Counted from the stretch's first letter, positions 38,371 through 47,153 are shown. The stretch: 64,000 bases of DNA from Litorivicinus sp. (GCA_018401755.1 JAGYKJ010000006.1:248001-312000), one strand, 5' to 3'. Numbers and translations are program-made. Notes: generated from the letters alone by a model not told the origin.

Positions 38371-38727
38371 TTAGTGCCCGCATTCGTCATTTGCGAATGA
38401 TTGAATGCGGCTAATTTCATCCCGAAAGTCTGAGCGCGTTGCGGTACATTCCTGCGCTGTCTCAGCTTTTGGCCAGTCAAGTTTATCCAATTTGCTCTCG
38501 CTGTTCGGACATCCACAATAGCGAAAGTCCTGTTTGATTTCCTCAACCCACTCGAGTAACTCGACACGCTGTGTCGCGCACAGGCTTGGTTCTTCAGCAG
38601 CCGCGATACGGGAGAGAATGATCGTCATCCAACCTAAGCCTTGAGAGCAGTGCCGGTCGCCTTGCGCGAAGGGGCTATGGCTCACGATTGTCCCGGTAAG
38701 CAGGATCATGATGAACAAATGTCGCAT
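38371..38727 (-). CDS. Hypothetical exported cysteine-rich protein
   Basis: Not recognised. A 118-residue protein with a signal peptide (MRHLFIMILLTGTIVSHSPFAQG) and a mature part with six cysteines (RHCSQ, SLCATQ, RYCGC, QECTA, DECGH), so disulfide-bonded and probably periplasmic. Its start overlaps the stop of the gene before it (TAATG), so the two hypothetical exported proteins form a pair. Confidence 0.55.
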   Translation of the reverse strand: MRHLFIMILLTGTIVSHSPFAQGDRHCSQGLGWMTIILSRIAAAEEPSLCATQRVELLEWVEEIKQDFRYCGCPNSESKLDKLDWPKAETAQECTATRSDFRDEISRIQSFANDECGH

Positions 38728-39035
38728 TAAATGACTTCACTTTTTAACGTGTAGCAATCAGGGATCGTGCGTCCTGTGATCGGATCGTCTCCCGATGCAC
38801 CAGCGATACAGAATTGGAAATTCTTTGGTTGCTGTGCGCAGACTTCGGCGTGTCGAATCCAAAAGGTCGCACTGTTTGGACCCTCAATTCGAAGATGTCC
38901 ATCATGGCATATTGCAACATAACCAAACGGGATCTCCCGCAGATTCTGTAACTCAGCCTCAAGGGAGCTTGTCCCGTGGACTTGAAATGCAAATGTGCCA
39001 CAGGCCAAAAAAATTAGACTTTTGTCGAATCTCAT
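38727..39035 (-). CDS. Hypothetical exported protein
   Basis: Not recognised. 102 residues with a likely signal peptide (MRFDKSLIFLACGTFAFQVHG), then a small mature protein with four cysteines (AICHDG, EVCAQQ, QFCIAG, PDCYTL). It is translationally coupled to the next Cys-rich protein. It is divergent to the molybdenum hydroxylase genes, sharing a 172-bp intergenic region that holds two inverted repeats. Confidence 0.5.
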   Translation of the reverse strand: MRFDKSLIFLACGTFAFQVHGTSSLEAELQNLREIPFGYVAICHDGHLRIEGPNSATFWIRHAEVCAQQPKNFQFCIAGASGDDPITGRTIPDCYTLKSEVI

Positions 39036-39066
39036 TCGATGCCCTGCCTCTGAACCTAACAGACCT

Positions 39067-39084
39067 AGGATGCCAACTCATCCT
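39067..39084. promoter_or_regulatory. Inverted repeat upstream of the molybdenum hydroxylase operon
   Basis: AGGATG (39067-39072) and CATCCT (39079-39084) form a perfect 6-bp inverted repeat with a 6-nt spacer, about 125 bp before the first structural gene. A candidate operator; the binding protein is unknown. Confidence 0.35.
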
Positions 39085-39096
39085 GCGAACTGGATC

Positions 39097-39117
39097 ATAC
39101 CAAATTGATATTGGTAT
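39097..39117. promoter_or_regulatory. Perfect inverted repeat (candidate operator)
   Basis: ATACCAA (39097-39103) and TTGGTAT (39111-39117) are exact reverse complements separated by 7 AT-rich bases. The site is 90 bp upstream of the hydroxylase operon and also precedes the divergent exported-protein pair, so it could control both. Confidence 0.4.
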
Positions 39118-39207
39118 CAGTATGTGAAGAGAGCATGGTAAACGCTCACTGCCGTGCAATGAATGGCTTTAGCAAGCGGCAGGTAATGACCAAGGAGGAT
39201 AACAATA

Positions 39208-39927
39208 ATGTCTTGGGAAGTACGAAACGCCACCAGCGGTGGCGTCGGGATGATGCTCCCGCCAGATCCTGCAGATGATTATTCAACAGAACCAGCCACT
39301 CGCGAGATTGCTGGAAATATTTTAGGTGAGCCAGAGTCTTGGCGGTTACCGGAAATGTCACGTCGCGCGTTTTTGCGGGGAGTCGTGTGTTCAGGGGTTG
39401 TCATCGCATCCAGCGGCTATTTGTTTTCCAGTTCTAAAGCGCAGGCAAGTCCGCGTCATGCTGAAAAACTGATCACCCTCAATATCAACGGTAAAGTCCA
39501 TCGACTTGACGTCGCACCAAATGAAACATTGGCGCACACGATTCGCTATAAGTTGGGGATGACTGGCACCAAAGTTGGGTGTAACCGGGCCGAGTGTGGT
39601 GCCTGTACCGTCATCATCGACGGACAGACAGAGTACTCGTGCTCAACCTTGACGATGCGAGTTCAGAACAAGCAGATCCGAACGATAGAGGGAATCGCGA
39701 GTGCAACGGGGGGGCTGCATCCGGTCCAACAAGGCTTCATTGATGAACTTGGACCGCAATGTGGGTTCTGTACCCCAGGCCAGGTGATGTCTGCAGTTGC
39801 TCTGCTTGAAAAGAATCCCAATCCGACCGTGGACGAGGTGCGCTATGCACTGTCCGGGAACCTTTGTCGTTGTGGTGCGTATGACCACTATCTCAAAGGT
39901 GTGATGCGCGCAGTAGGGAGAGTTTAG
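39208..39927 (+). CDS. Molybdenum hydroxylase 2Fe-2S subunit, Tat-exported (PaoA-like)
   Basis: Small subunit of a xanthine-oxidase-family enzyme. After a 50-residue N-terminal stretch comes a twin-arginine motif MSRRAFLRG (Arg52-Arg53) and a hydrophobic region ending SKAQA. The plant-type ferredoxin cluster follows (CNRAECGAC plus a further Cys in YSCS), then the second cluster (QCGFCTPG and CRCG). E. coli PaoA has the same design. The start at 39208 is supported by a strong AAGGAGG; an internal ATG at 39355 would begin at the Tat motif. The whole complex is expected to be folded in the cytoplasm and exported. Confidence 0.9.
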   Translation: MSWEVRNATSGGVGMMLPPDPADDYSTEPATREIAGNILGEPESWRLPEMSRRAFLRGVVCSGVVIASSGYLFSSSKAQASPRHAEKLITLNINGKVHRLDVAPNETLAHTIRYKLGMTGTKVGCNRAECGACTVIIDGQTEYSCSTLTMRVQNKQIRTIEGIASATGGLHPVQQGFIDELGPQCGFCTPGQVMSAVALLEKNPNPTVDEVRYALSGNLCRCGAYDHYLKGVMRAVGRV

Positions 39928-39929
39928 TC

Positions 39930-42350
39930 ATGGCCTATAAAATTTTAGGAAAAGATCACACGCCGCCAGATATCGAGGCGAAAGTAACCGGGCGTGCGCG
40001 GTACGCTGAAGACTTCCGCGCAGATGGCATGGTCTTCTTGAAACTGCTGTCGTCACCAATGCCGCATGCGCGCGTGGTGAACATCGATATTTCGAAGGCA
40101 AAAAAAGTGCCTGGATTTATCGCAGTTCTTGAAGCGTCTGAGTTGAAGGCCAGCAAGGGCGGTGCATCCCACGAGATTCTGTCAAATACGCCCGTTTATG
40201 TTGGCCAACCGATTCTCGCAGTTGCGGCGGAAACAGAGCAGGCCGCATCGGATGCCGTGGAGGCTATTGAACTCGATCTTGAGCCGCTGCCCTTTGTAAT
40301 CGATCCCCTTGACAGCCTGAAGCCGGGTGGTCCCAATGCAATTGTTGGCGGAAATGTTGCCAATAGACGTGGTGTCGATTTTCAGGAGATTAAGTGGTCA
40401 GGCAAGGATTTTGCACTTGCTGGTGATGATCGGCTGCCCATGGGGAAAACTCCAATCGATTGGCAGTTCGGCGACCTTGAGGCAAAGTTCAAAGAGAGTG
40501 CATTGATTCTCGAAGAAAGTTTCGTGTCGTCTGCACATGCGCACCACGCACTGGAGCCTCGCTCCGCTGCGGCTTACTGGGAAAACGGTAAGGCCCACGT
40601 GTGGGGATCGACTCAGTCATCGTCATTTGCTGTCCCAAGTCTTGCAGGTTACCTCGGCATGAAGCCGCAAGATGTGGTGTTAATTTCTGAGTTCTGTGGT
40701 GGCGGATTTGGTGGAAAAGGGTACTCCTATCCGTTGATGGCGATTCCAGCCTTGATGTCGAAGAAACTGGGTGGCCGACCGGTCATGATGCGGGCTAGCC
40801 GTGCAGAGGAATACTATAATGGTTCGGCACGAGCTGGGTTCCAAGGTTGGGTAAAAGTTGGCTTTGGCTCGGATGGTCGCGTCAAGGCGATGGATGCGTT
40901 CATCGTTCAGGATAACGGCTCAACCGGTGGTTTCTGGGACTTCCAGAACTTTGGTGATGCAAGTACGGTGGTCTTTCAGCCAGAGGCCATGCGCTACCGA
41001 GGCATTCCTGTGTTGACCAATACACCGCCAAAAGGACCGCAACGTGGGCCTGGTGAAAATCAGACCGCGAATATTTTAGAACCTCTGATGACGAAGGCCG
41101 CGCTGAAGTTAGGTCTGGATCCCTTGCAATTACGCATGGTCAATTCCCCTGGCGGTGGTGGAGAGGGCGCCAAAATTGGTGCTAAGCAAACGCCTTTGAC
41201 AAGCGCTTACTTGAAAGATGCGCTCGTACAGGGTGCGAAATTATTCAACTATGACGAGCGACGCAAAAACGGGCCGCAACGTATCGGCACTAAGATTCGT
41301 GCTGTCGGTATTGGCCAATGTTATCACTCGGCTGGTGCCAAGGGCTTTGACGGTCTCGTGCGTATCACAACGGATGGAATACTTCATATTCACACTGGGG
41401 TCGGTAACCTTGGAACGTATTCTTACATGGATACTTCAAAAGTTGCCGCAGAGATCTTGGGGTATGACTGGGATCGCTGTGTAATCGAGCGGGGTGGATC
41501 ACCGTCTAATATGCCTTGGAACCTTGGGCAGTTTGGGTCGAATACATCATTTACGATGACGCGAACTAACTATGTTGCGGCAATTGCAGCGAAGGATCTG
41601 CTCCTGGATATCGCGTCTCAGTCCCTTGGCGGCTCACCAGACGACTATCAGTTGGAAAACGAGTTTGTTGTCGCGAAAGCTGGTGGGAAGTCGATCTCGT
41701 TTGCCGACTGTGCAAAACGAGCGATCGACCTGGGTGGCAAATACGATGGGCACACCCTCGATGAGGATCTCAACCCAATGACGAAGGCGTCTGCAACCGC
41801 TGTTGCTGGCACCGGTCTAGTGGCGGCTACCAAAGATAAACTACCTCTTGTTGGAACCGTCGCGGGGCTCGCCGCCGCCTTTATCGAAATCGAGCTTGAT
41901 ACAGAGACTGGTCGCGTTGAAGTCATGGATTATCTTGGGATTCCAGATGTGGGTACGGTGTTGCACCCCAAAGGTCTTGCTGCCCAAGTTCGCAGTGCAG
42001 CTGTGATGGGATTCGGTGCCGCCGGAACTGAGCGGTTGGTTTACGATCCAGAATATGGTCGCCCAGGGGTACGTGGTTTATACCAAGCCAAGCCGCCAAG
42101 CTACCTAGATGTTCCGGCGAGTATAGGTGCGTCCTACGTGGAAGGAGCCATCGATCCCCATAACCCAGTTGGGGCTAAAGGCATGGGTGAACCTGTGATG
42201 GGCGCCGCTTCGGCTGCTTATTTAGACGCGATTACCGTCGCACTCGATGGCCATGTCTTCAACCGAGTTCCGGTTGTTGCGGACATGATTATTAACCACT
42301 TGAATAATCAGCCGCAGAGTAATAAGCCGCTGCAAGTGAACTGTCAGTAA
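39930..42350 (+). CDS. Molybdenum hydroxylase large (molybdopterin-binding) subunit
   Basis: An 806-residue catalytic subunit of the xanthine dehydrogenase/aldehyde oxidase family. It has the N-terminal a/b hammerhead domain (about 15-130), the cofactor-binding motif EFCGGGFGGKG, the active-site Arg region PQRGPGENQT and the catalytic Glu in GAKGMGEPVMGAAS near the C-terminus. There is no signal peptide, so export would ride on the Tat signal of the small subunit. It lies 2 bp after the 2Fe-2S gene and 11 bp before the FAD subunit. The substrate is probably an aldehyde, inferred from similarity of the subunit set to PaoABC. Confidence 0.92.
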   Translation: MAYKILGKDHTPPDIEAKVTGRARYAEDFRADGMVFLKLLSSPMPHARVVNIDISKAKKVPGFIAVLEASELKASKGGASHEILSNTPVYVGQPILAVAAETEQAASDAVEAIELDLEPLPFVIDPLDSLKPGGPNAIVGGNVANRRGVDFQEIKWSGKDFALAGDDRLPMGKTPIDWQFGDLEAKFKESALILEESFVSSAHAHHALEPRSAAAYWENGKAHVWGSTQSSSFAVPSLAGYLGMKPQDVVLISEFCGGGFGGKGYSYPLMAIPALMSKKLGGRPVMMRASRAEEYYNGSARAGFQGWVKVGFGSDGRVKAMDAFIVQDNGSTGGFWDFQNFGDASTVVFQPEAMRYRGIPVLTNTPPKGPQRGPGENQTANILEPLMTKAALKLGLDPLQLRMVNSPGGGGEGAKIGAKQTPLTSAYLKDALVQGAKLFNYDERRKNGPQRIGTKIRAVGIGQCYHSAGAKGFDGLVRITTDGILHIHTGVGNLGTYSYMDTSKVAAEILGYDWDRCVIERGGSPSNMPWNLGQFGSNTSFTMTRTNYVAAIAAKDLLLDIASQSLGGSPDDYQLENEFVVAKAGGKSISFADCAKRAIDLGGKYDGHTLDEDLNPMTKASATAVAGTGLVAATKDKLPLVGTVAGLAAAFIEIELDTETGRVEVMDYLGIPDVGTVLHPKGLAAQVRSAAVMGFGAAGTERLVYDPEYGRPGVRGLYQAKPPSYLDVPASIGASYVEGAIDPHNPVGAKGMGEPVMGAASAAYLDAITVALDGHVFNRVPVVADMIINHLNNQPQSNKPLQVNCQ

Positions 42351-42361
42351 GGAGAATAAAA

Positions 42362-43363
42362 ATGACAGACATGATGCATGCATTTGAATTGGTTCAGCCA
42401 CAAACGCTTGATGAAGCATCCGATTTGCTGAAAAAGCATAAAGGTGACGCATGGGTAATTGCCGGCGGATATGACAGCTTAGATTGGTTCAAGGATCGCG
42501 TGATGCGTCCGGAAATGGTCGTAGATATTACTCAGATCAGCGAGTTGTATGGGATTTCAGATCAAGGGGATCATCTTGCAATTGGTGCAATGACAACCTT
42601 GACTGAGATTGCTGAGAGTGCGTTGATTCGAGAGGCGTTTCCAGCGCTTGCCACTGCCGCAAGCCGGATCGCGAGTCCGCAAATTCGTAATGTAGGAACG
42701 ATTGGCGGAAACATCTGTCAGGACACTCGATGCTCCTACTACCGAGATGGCTTTCCGTGTTATCGCGCTGGCGGGAATACCTGCTACGCGAATACACCAA
42801 CGGCCATGAATCGTGAACACACATTGTTTGAGGCGAAGCGATGTGTCGCGGTGACTCCTTCGGACGCAGCGCCGGTATTATCGGTGCTGGACGCTGAGAT
42901 GGTGATTTCTCGGGCTGGAAAATTACGGACCGTCAAGGCGGCAGATTTCTTTGTCGGGCCGGAAATTGATATCGAGCGAATGACTGCGGTCGAACGTGAC
43001 AAAGGTGATTTGTTGGTGCAAATCAAGATTCCAAAAACATGGGCGGGATCGAAGCAGTATTTCGAGAAAGCTGCCGATCGACAGGCTTGGGATTTCGCCC
43101 TCGTCAATGTCGCCATGGCCGCAAAGGTTGCACCTGATGGGACAATCGAGAAGCTTCAAATTGCTTGTGGTGCGGTGCAATGTACGCCACGACGCCTCAG
43201 CAACGTCGAGGATCTTGTCGTTGGTGAAAAGCCCTCGGAGGATTTGGGCGTATTGATTGAACGCGTTGCCTCGCAAGGTGCGAAACCTTTGAACTACAAT
43301 CACTTTAAAATCCCGCTCTTGGGTAAATTAGCCCGTCGAGCGGTTAGATCGCTGTCGGCCTAG
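42362..43363 (+). CDS. Molybdenum hydroxylase FAD subunit with extra Fe-S cluster motif (PaoB-like)
   Basis: A 333-residue FAD_binding_5/CO-dehydrogenase flavoprotein C-terminal protein. It has the FAD motif TIGGNICQD and an inserted cysteine set (CQDTRC...FPCYRAGGNTCYA, about residues 118-144) that in PaoB and HcrB binds an additional [4Fe-4S] cluster. This insert separates it from ordinary xanthine dehydrogenases. GGAG lies before the ATG. Gene order here is FeS-Mo-FAD, not FeS-FAD-Mo as in E. coli paoABC. Confidence 0.9.
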   Translation: MTDMMHAFELVQPQTLDEASDLLKKHKGDAWVIAGGYDSLDWFKDRVMRPEMVVDITQISELYGISDQGDHLAIGAMTTLTEIAESALIREAFPALATAASRIASPQIRNVGTIGGNICQDTRCSYYRDGFPCYRAGGNTCYANTPTAMNREHTLFEAKRCVAVTPSDAAPVLSVLDAEMVISRAGKLRTVKAADFFVGPEIDIERMTAVERDKGDLLVQIKIPKTWAGSKQYFEKAADRQAWDFALVNVAMAAKVAPDGTIEKLQIACGAVQCTPRRLSNVEDLVVGEKPSEDLGVLIERVASQGAKPLNYNHFKIPLLGKLARRAVRSLSA

Positions 43364-43374
43364 CAGGGGGTGAT

Positions 43375-43536
43375 ATGGAGTTTCTCCGCTATCAAAAGTC
43401 TGTTTGGGGGGAGAAACTTCTGATCGGCGTGTCATGGGATTTCTTATGGGTCCCATTCGCCGCAGCGGCTTGTGTGATTGCGGTGCATTTGATGCTAAGA
43501 ACCCGGCAACGCCGGGTTCGACGCATAAATCACTGA
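43375..43536 (+). CDS. Small membrane protein within the hydroxylase operon (53 aa)
   Basis: Short gene between the FAD subunit and the cytochrome b. The ATG at 43375 has AGGGGGTG just upstream. The product starts MEFLRYQKSVWGEK, has one transmembrane helix (about 22-40, DFLWVPFAAAACVIAVHLML) and a very basic tail (RTRQRRVRRINH), which by the positive-inside rule would stay in the cytoplasm. It is placed 11 bp after the FAD gene stop and 45 bp before cytochrome b. It could be an anchor or assembly factor for the exported enzyme. No family recognised. Confidence 0.6.
   Translation: MEFLRYQKSVWGEKLLIGVSWDFLWVPFAAAACVIAVHLMLRTRQRRVRRINH
43500..43518 (+). repeat. 8-bp hairpin near the end of the small membrane protein gene
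   Basis: AACCCGGC (43500-43507), loop AAC, GCCGGGTT (43511-43518). Perfect 8-bp stem, not followed by T residues and lying inside coding sequence. It may attenuate or stabilise the operon mRNA before the cytochrome b gene. Confidence 0.45.
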
Positions 43537-43581
43537 GGCTTAAGACAGCCTCTGACTTGATTAATAGAATAAGGAGTCTAC

Positions 43582-44175
43582 ATGTCGGCGTCTGAGATTG
43601 GTGCCCCACGTCACCAAACGGCGGAGCGTCTATTTCATTGGCTTATGGCGGTTGCGATCCTGGTGTGCGTGTTCACCGCCTTTCTCCCCATTGTTGGCGT
43701 TGATTTTGAGTGGGTGGATATCCACTGGATTGCAGGCTTTGTGCTCACGGCCTCGATCGTATTTCATTTGTGGCGTGTGTTTATGGTGCTAGGTCTCTCC
43801 GACATGGCGCTTCATCGACAGGATCTCACCGACTTAAAGGGGATCTCAGATCCTGCTTTCGAGCCCATTCCTGGACGGAAGTATGATCTCGGCCAAAAGC
43901 TTTATCACTGGGGGATTGCCGTCGTCGTTTTGGCGACTGTGGTGTCCGGTATTTTAATGACACTAAAGTTGGACACGCCAATGTGGGATCGAGATCCTGG
44001 ATTATTTTCAGGGCAGGCGTGGGGGTTAATTTACGCAGGGCACGGGCTTGCAGCACTTGCTTTGATTTTTATGTTTTTACTGCATCTGTATTTTTCATTA
44101 CTACCCGAGCATCGAGATTTACTGCGTGCAATGATTCGTAGCAAGTATGTATCGATGGATAAGCGCCATTCTTGA
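43582..44175 (+). CDS. Membrane di-haem cytochrome b (b561/formate dehydrogenase gamma-like)
   Basis: A 197-residue integral membrane protein with four to five helices and several histidines suited to haem ligation: ERLFHWLM, VDIHWIAGF, FHLWRV, KLYHWGIAV, GHGLAAL and LHLYFSLL. The pattern fits the cytochrome b561/Ni-Fe hydrogenase b-type subunit group that passes electrons between a periplasmic or cytoplasmic oxidoreductase and the quinone pool. Its place within the hydroxylase operon suggests it receives electrons from the exported enzyme, unlike E. coli PaoABC, whose cluster has no such subunit. AAGGAG precedes the ATG. Confidence 0.82.
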   Translation: MSASEIGAPRHQTAERLFHWLMAVAILVCVFTAFLPIVGVDFEWVDIHWIAGFVLTASIVFHLWRVFMVLGLSDMALHRQDLTDLKGISDPAFEPIPGRKYDLGQKLYHWGIAVVVLATVVSGILMTLKLDTPMWDRDPGLFSGQAWGLIYAGHGLAALALIFMFLLHLYFSLLPEHRDLLRAMIRSKYVSMDKRHS

Positions 44176-44184
44176 GGAGCAACC

Positions 44185-44562
44185 ATGGCTGACCACGCAA
44201 CACTAAATACCGCAATTGAGCAGATTGAAGAGGCGTATGAGTACATGTTGGCCTACGCGGCGCAAGGCAGAAGCCAAGAGGGTGCAGGCCCAGGTGGTGC
44301 GAATATTCGAGATTATCTGAGTCGATTTATTCAAAGTGCCGAAATACTTGCTACCTGGTACGAGGCTGATGCCGATCTTCCATCAATATTGGCCTTAGAA
44401 ATGGCGAAAACAGCGCGCGTCATTAGTGCAGTTTTGCAAACGGTATTGGCTTCCAACAATATCTCGTCAGACAAGATTGATAACACCAATGCGCTCATCA
44501 TGATGCGGGACTTCCTCACAGCAATGTTCTTCGCCGACAAGGTACTGATGTCTCGAGATTAA
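44185..44562 (+). CDS. Conserved-context hypothetical protein (125 aa)
   Basis: Not recognised. A soluble, mostly helical protein of 125 residues with no signal peptide and no cysteine (begins MADHATLNTAIEQIEEAYEY). A short Gly-rich loop is present (EGAGPGGAN). GAGGAG precedes the ATG. It lies 9 bp after the cytochrome b gene and 6 bp before xdhC, so it is part of the operon. A role in cofactor insertion or in assembly of the hydroxylase is plausible from position only. Confidence 0.7.
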   Translation: MADHATLNTAIEQIEEAYEYMLAYAAQGRSQEGAGPGGANIRDYLSRFIQSAEILATWYEADADLPSILALEMAKTARVISAVLQTVLASNNISSDKIDNTNALIMMRDFLTAMFFADKVLMSRD

Positions 44563-44568
44563 CTCGCG

Positions 44569-45543
44569 ATGATTCATCGAGATGTTGAGATCTACCGTGC
44601 GATTTTAGACTGGCAAAGTCAGGGGATCGATACCGCCGTTGCAACTGTTCTCTCAACTTGGGGGTCAGCTCCGCGTGCAGTGGGCTCGATTCTTGCGGTT
44701 AATTCTGACGGTAGTTTTGTTGGCTCGGTTTCGGGTGGCTGCGTCGAATCCGCTGTCGTGCGTCAATCAATTGAGGCAATGCGATTAGGCCGTAGCAGAG
44801 AGGTTTCATTCGGAGTCACTGATGACGAAGCGTTTGACGTAGGCCTCGCGTGTGGAGGTACGATCCGCGTTTTAATTGAGCCATTAAGCCCGTCTGACCG
44901 CTTTGCAGAAGAGTGTGCGCATGCACTTGAGACCCGTCGGCTGAGCGTCTTGGTGCGGTTGCTCGGTCGTGATTCGCACGGTGACATGGAGATTTCACGA
45001 CGATGGACAGACGCAGCGGACTTTGAGCCATACAAAGGCTCCCGCTTGGATGGCGATATGCATTTCATCCAGCCGTTTTTGCCCAGGCCACGTATTTTTA
45101 TCGTCGGCGGTGTGCATATTGCTCAAGCCCTCGTGAACTTCGCGGAGATTCTCGATTTCGAGCCGATTATTGTTGATCCCAGAGAGGCTTGGGCTAACCC
45201 ACAACGTTTCCCAAATGTGAGGATCATCGCAGCATGGCCCGATGAGGCGTTTCACGATAAGACGCTCGATCGCGGATCAGCGGTCGTTGCATTGACACAC
45301 GATGCAAAATTCGACGACCCCGCTTTAATTTGTGCGCTGCAAAGTGATGCGTTTTATGTTGGAGCCCTCGGTGGACGACACACGAATCAAAAACGAAGTG
45401 GACGATTTCGTGAGCTGGGTATGGCCGATGAGCTGATTCAGCGGCTACATGCGCCCATCGGTTTGAACATCGGAGCGGCTAATCCGCAGGAAATCGCACT
45501 CGCGATTATGGCGGAAATTGTTGCGCGCTGGCGCAATAAATAA
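44569..45543 (+). CDS. XdhC/PaoD-type molybdenum cofactor maturation protein
   Basis: A 324-residue chaperone family that binds and modifies the molybdenum cofactor and delivers it to xanthine-oxidase-family enzymes. The N-terminal XdhC_CoxI domain shows STWGSAPRAVGS and GSVSGGCVES; a Rossmann-like C-terminal domain shows IVGGVHIAQAL and YVGALGGRHTNQK. E. coli PaoD is the equivalent in paoABCD. The stop overlaps the next start (TAATG). Confidence 0.92.
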   Translation: MIHRDVEIYRAILDWQSQGIDTAVATVLSTWGSAPRAVGSILAVNSDGSFVGSVSGGCVESAVVRQSIEAMRLGRSREVSFGVTDDEAFDVGLACGGTIRVLIEPLSPSDRFAEECAHALETRRLSVLVRLLGRDSHGDMEISRRWTDAADFEPYKGSRLDGDMHFIQPFLPRPRIFIVGGVHIAQALVNFAEILDFEPIIVDPREAWANPQRFPNVRIIAAWPDEAFHDKTLDRGSAVVALTHDAKFDDPALICALQSDAFYVGALGGRHTNQKRSGRFRELGMADELIQRLHAPIGLNIGAANPQEIALAIMAEIVARWRNK

Positions 45544-47153
45544 TGTTTTTCGGCCGACTGCAGGTAATGGAAGCGGTTGGTTTTTCACTTGCCCACGGCA
45601 TCTCGATCGGAGAGTGCGCGTTTCGTAAAGGCCATCGACTGAGCGCAGATGATTGTCTGGCTCTGCAACAAGCTGGATGTCGAGTCGTCACAGTCACTCG
45701 TTTGGATGCGGACGAAGTGAATGAGCAAGTCGCAGCAACCCAACTTGCAGAACTGATCACCGCAGATACCCTCGCGATTGAGATTGCAATTGGTGGGCGA
45801 GTGAACTTGAAGGCACAAGATGCCGGATTGTTTTGGTGTGATGCGAACAAAGTGTTAGAACTTAACCGCATTCACGAAGCACTCACACTTGCCGTGCTCC
45901 GCCCATGGACTCGCGTCGAAAAAGGTCAGCTTGTCGCGACCTTGAAAATTATTCCGTTCGCGGTGCCGCACAGGGTAGTGCAGCGGGCAAAACAAATCAT
46001 TGCTGACACTGAGTTATCGATACGGACATGGAAGACATGTGACTCTCCTGTGTTGATTCAAACCACCCTGCCAAAATTAAAAACAAAGGTCTATGAGAAA
46101 ACGGCCACCGTGCAGCGGGCGCGGTTGGCCTCTCTTGGGGTGGCTTCGTTGACGGAAGTTCGAGTACCGCACGACCAAGCGTCACTCACAGCCTGTCTCA
46201 GTCAGACCATCAATCAAGGGGCGACCCTCATTCTCATTCAAGGTGCATCCGCCATCTGTGACCGTCAGGATGTGATCCCTGCAGCGATTGAAGCAAGTGG
46301 CGGTGTCATTATCCACATGGGATTGCCGGTGGATCCAGGTAATTTACTGCTGCTCGGAGAGATCGGTAAAGTCACGGTGATTGGATTACCTGGATGCGCG
46401 CGTTCACCAGCCCTAAATGGATTTGACTGGGTATTGGAACGTGTGATGGCTGGGATTAAGATCGATTCAGCTACCCTGACTGAAATGGCGATAGGTGGTG
46501 TGTTGAAGGATAGTCCTGCTCGTGGTCTCTCTCGAGTGGAGGATACACGCAGAGGGCCTTGGCGTTTTGCAGTGGTTTTGCTTGCGGCCGGTCTGTCGAC
46601 TCGCATGGGGGAAAATAAGTTACTGCTTCCATGGACGAACGAGGCCACTATTATTGAGACAAGCGCGATCCCGACAACCCAGATCCAAGCGATGCAGCAC
46701 ATTGCAGTGGTGAGTCGAGATGCATCACGAGTGTCTGATGCGCTCGTCAATTTGGGATATTTAACTGTTGAGAACCCAGCCCCTGAAGCCGGTATGGCAT
46801 CCTCGATTCGCATTGCGCTTCAGTGCGTTCATGATGATGTTGATGCCATTATTGTGTGCTTGGGCGATATGCCTTTTATCAAGGCAAACATCATCGCCCA
46901 ATTGATGGAATCGTTTGACCCAACAGATGGGCGAGCTCTTTGTTTTGTGCGCCATCGCGGCCAACGGGGAAATCCAGTGGTGGTGGGTCGTCGTTTCTTT
47001 GGGGAGCTCGCCGAATTATCTGGTGACATTGGAGCTCGGGTGATTCTTGATCGCTATCCACACCTCGTGCACCCGGTCGATGTCGACGACGATAGTGTCT
47101 TGGTCGATATTGATGATCACGAGGCATATCACAGGTACCGAGTCGCTCCTTAA
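45543..47153 (+). CDS. Fused molybdopterin-binding / MocA-like nucleotidyltransferase
   Basis: A 536-residue protein of two parts. Residues about 1-335 form a MoeA/MoaB-like molybdopterin-binding region (ILIQGASAICDRQDVIP and LPVDPGNLLLLGEIG). Residues about 345-536 form a MobA/MocA-like NTP-transferase with LAAGLSTRMGENKLLLP. Standalone MocA makes molybdopterin cytosine dinucleotide, the cofactor form used by PaoABC-type enzymes. The fusion would let one protein bind and cytidylylate the cofactor before hand-over to XdhC. It overlaps the convergent SufU-like gene by 4 bp. Confidence 0.87.
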   Translation: MFFGRLQVMEAVGFSLAHGISIGECAFRKGHRLSADDCLALQQAGCRVVTVTRLDADEVNEQVAATQLAELITADTLAIEIAIGGRVNLKAQDAGLFWCDANKVLELNRIHEALTLAVLRPWTRVEKGQLVATLKIIPFAVPHRVVQRAKQIIADTELSIRTWKTCDSPVLIQTTLPKLKTKVYEKTATVQRARLASLGVASLTEVRVPHDQASLTACLSQTINQGATLILIQGASAICDRQDVIPAAIEASGGVIIHMGLPVDPGNLLLLGEIGKVTVIGLPGCARSPALNGFDWVLERVMAGIKIDSATLTEMAIGGVLKDSPARGLSRVEDTRRGPWRFAVVLLAAGLSTRMGENKLLLPWTNEATIIETSAIPTTQIQAMQHIAVVSRDASRVSDALVNLGYLTVENPAPEAGMASSIRIALQCVHDDVDAIIVCLGDMPFIKANIIAQLMESFDPTDGRALCFVRHRGQRGNPVVVGRRFFGELAELSGDIGARVILDRYPHLVHPVDVDDDSVLVDIDDHEAYHRYRVAP

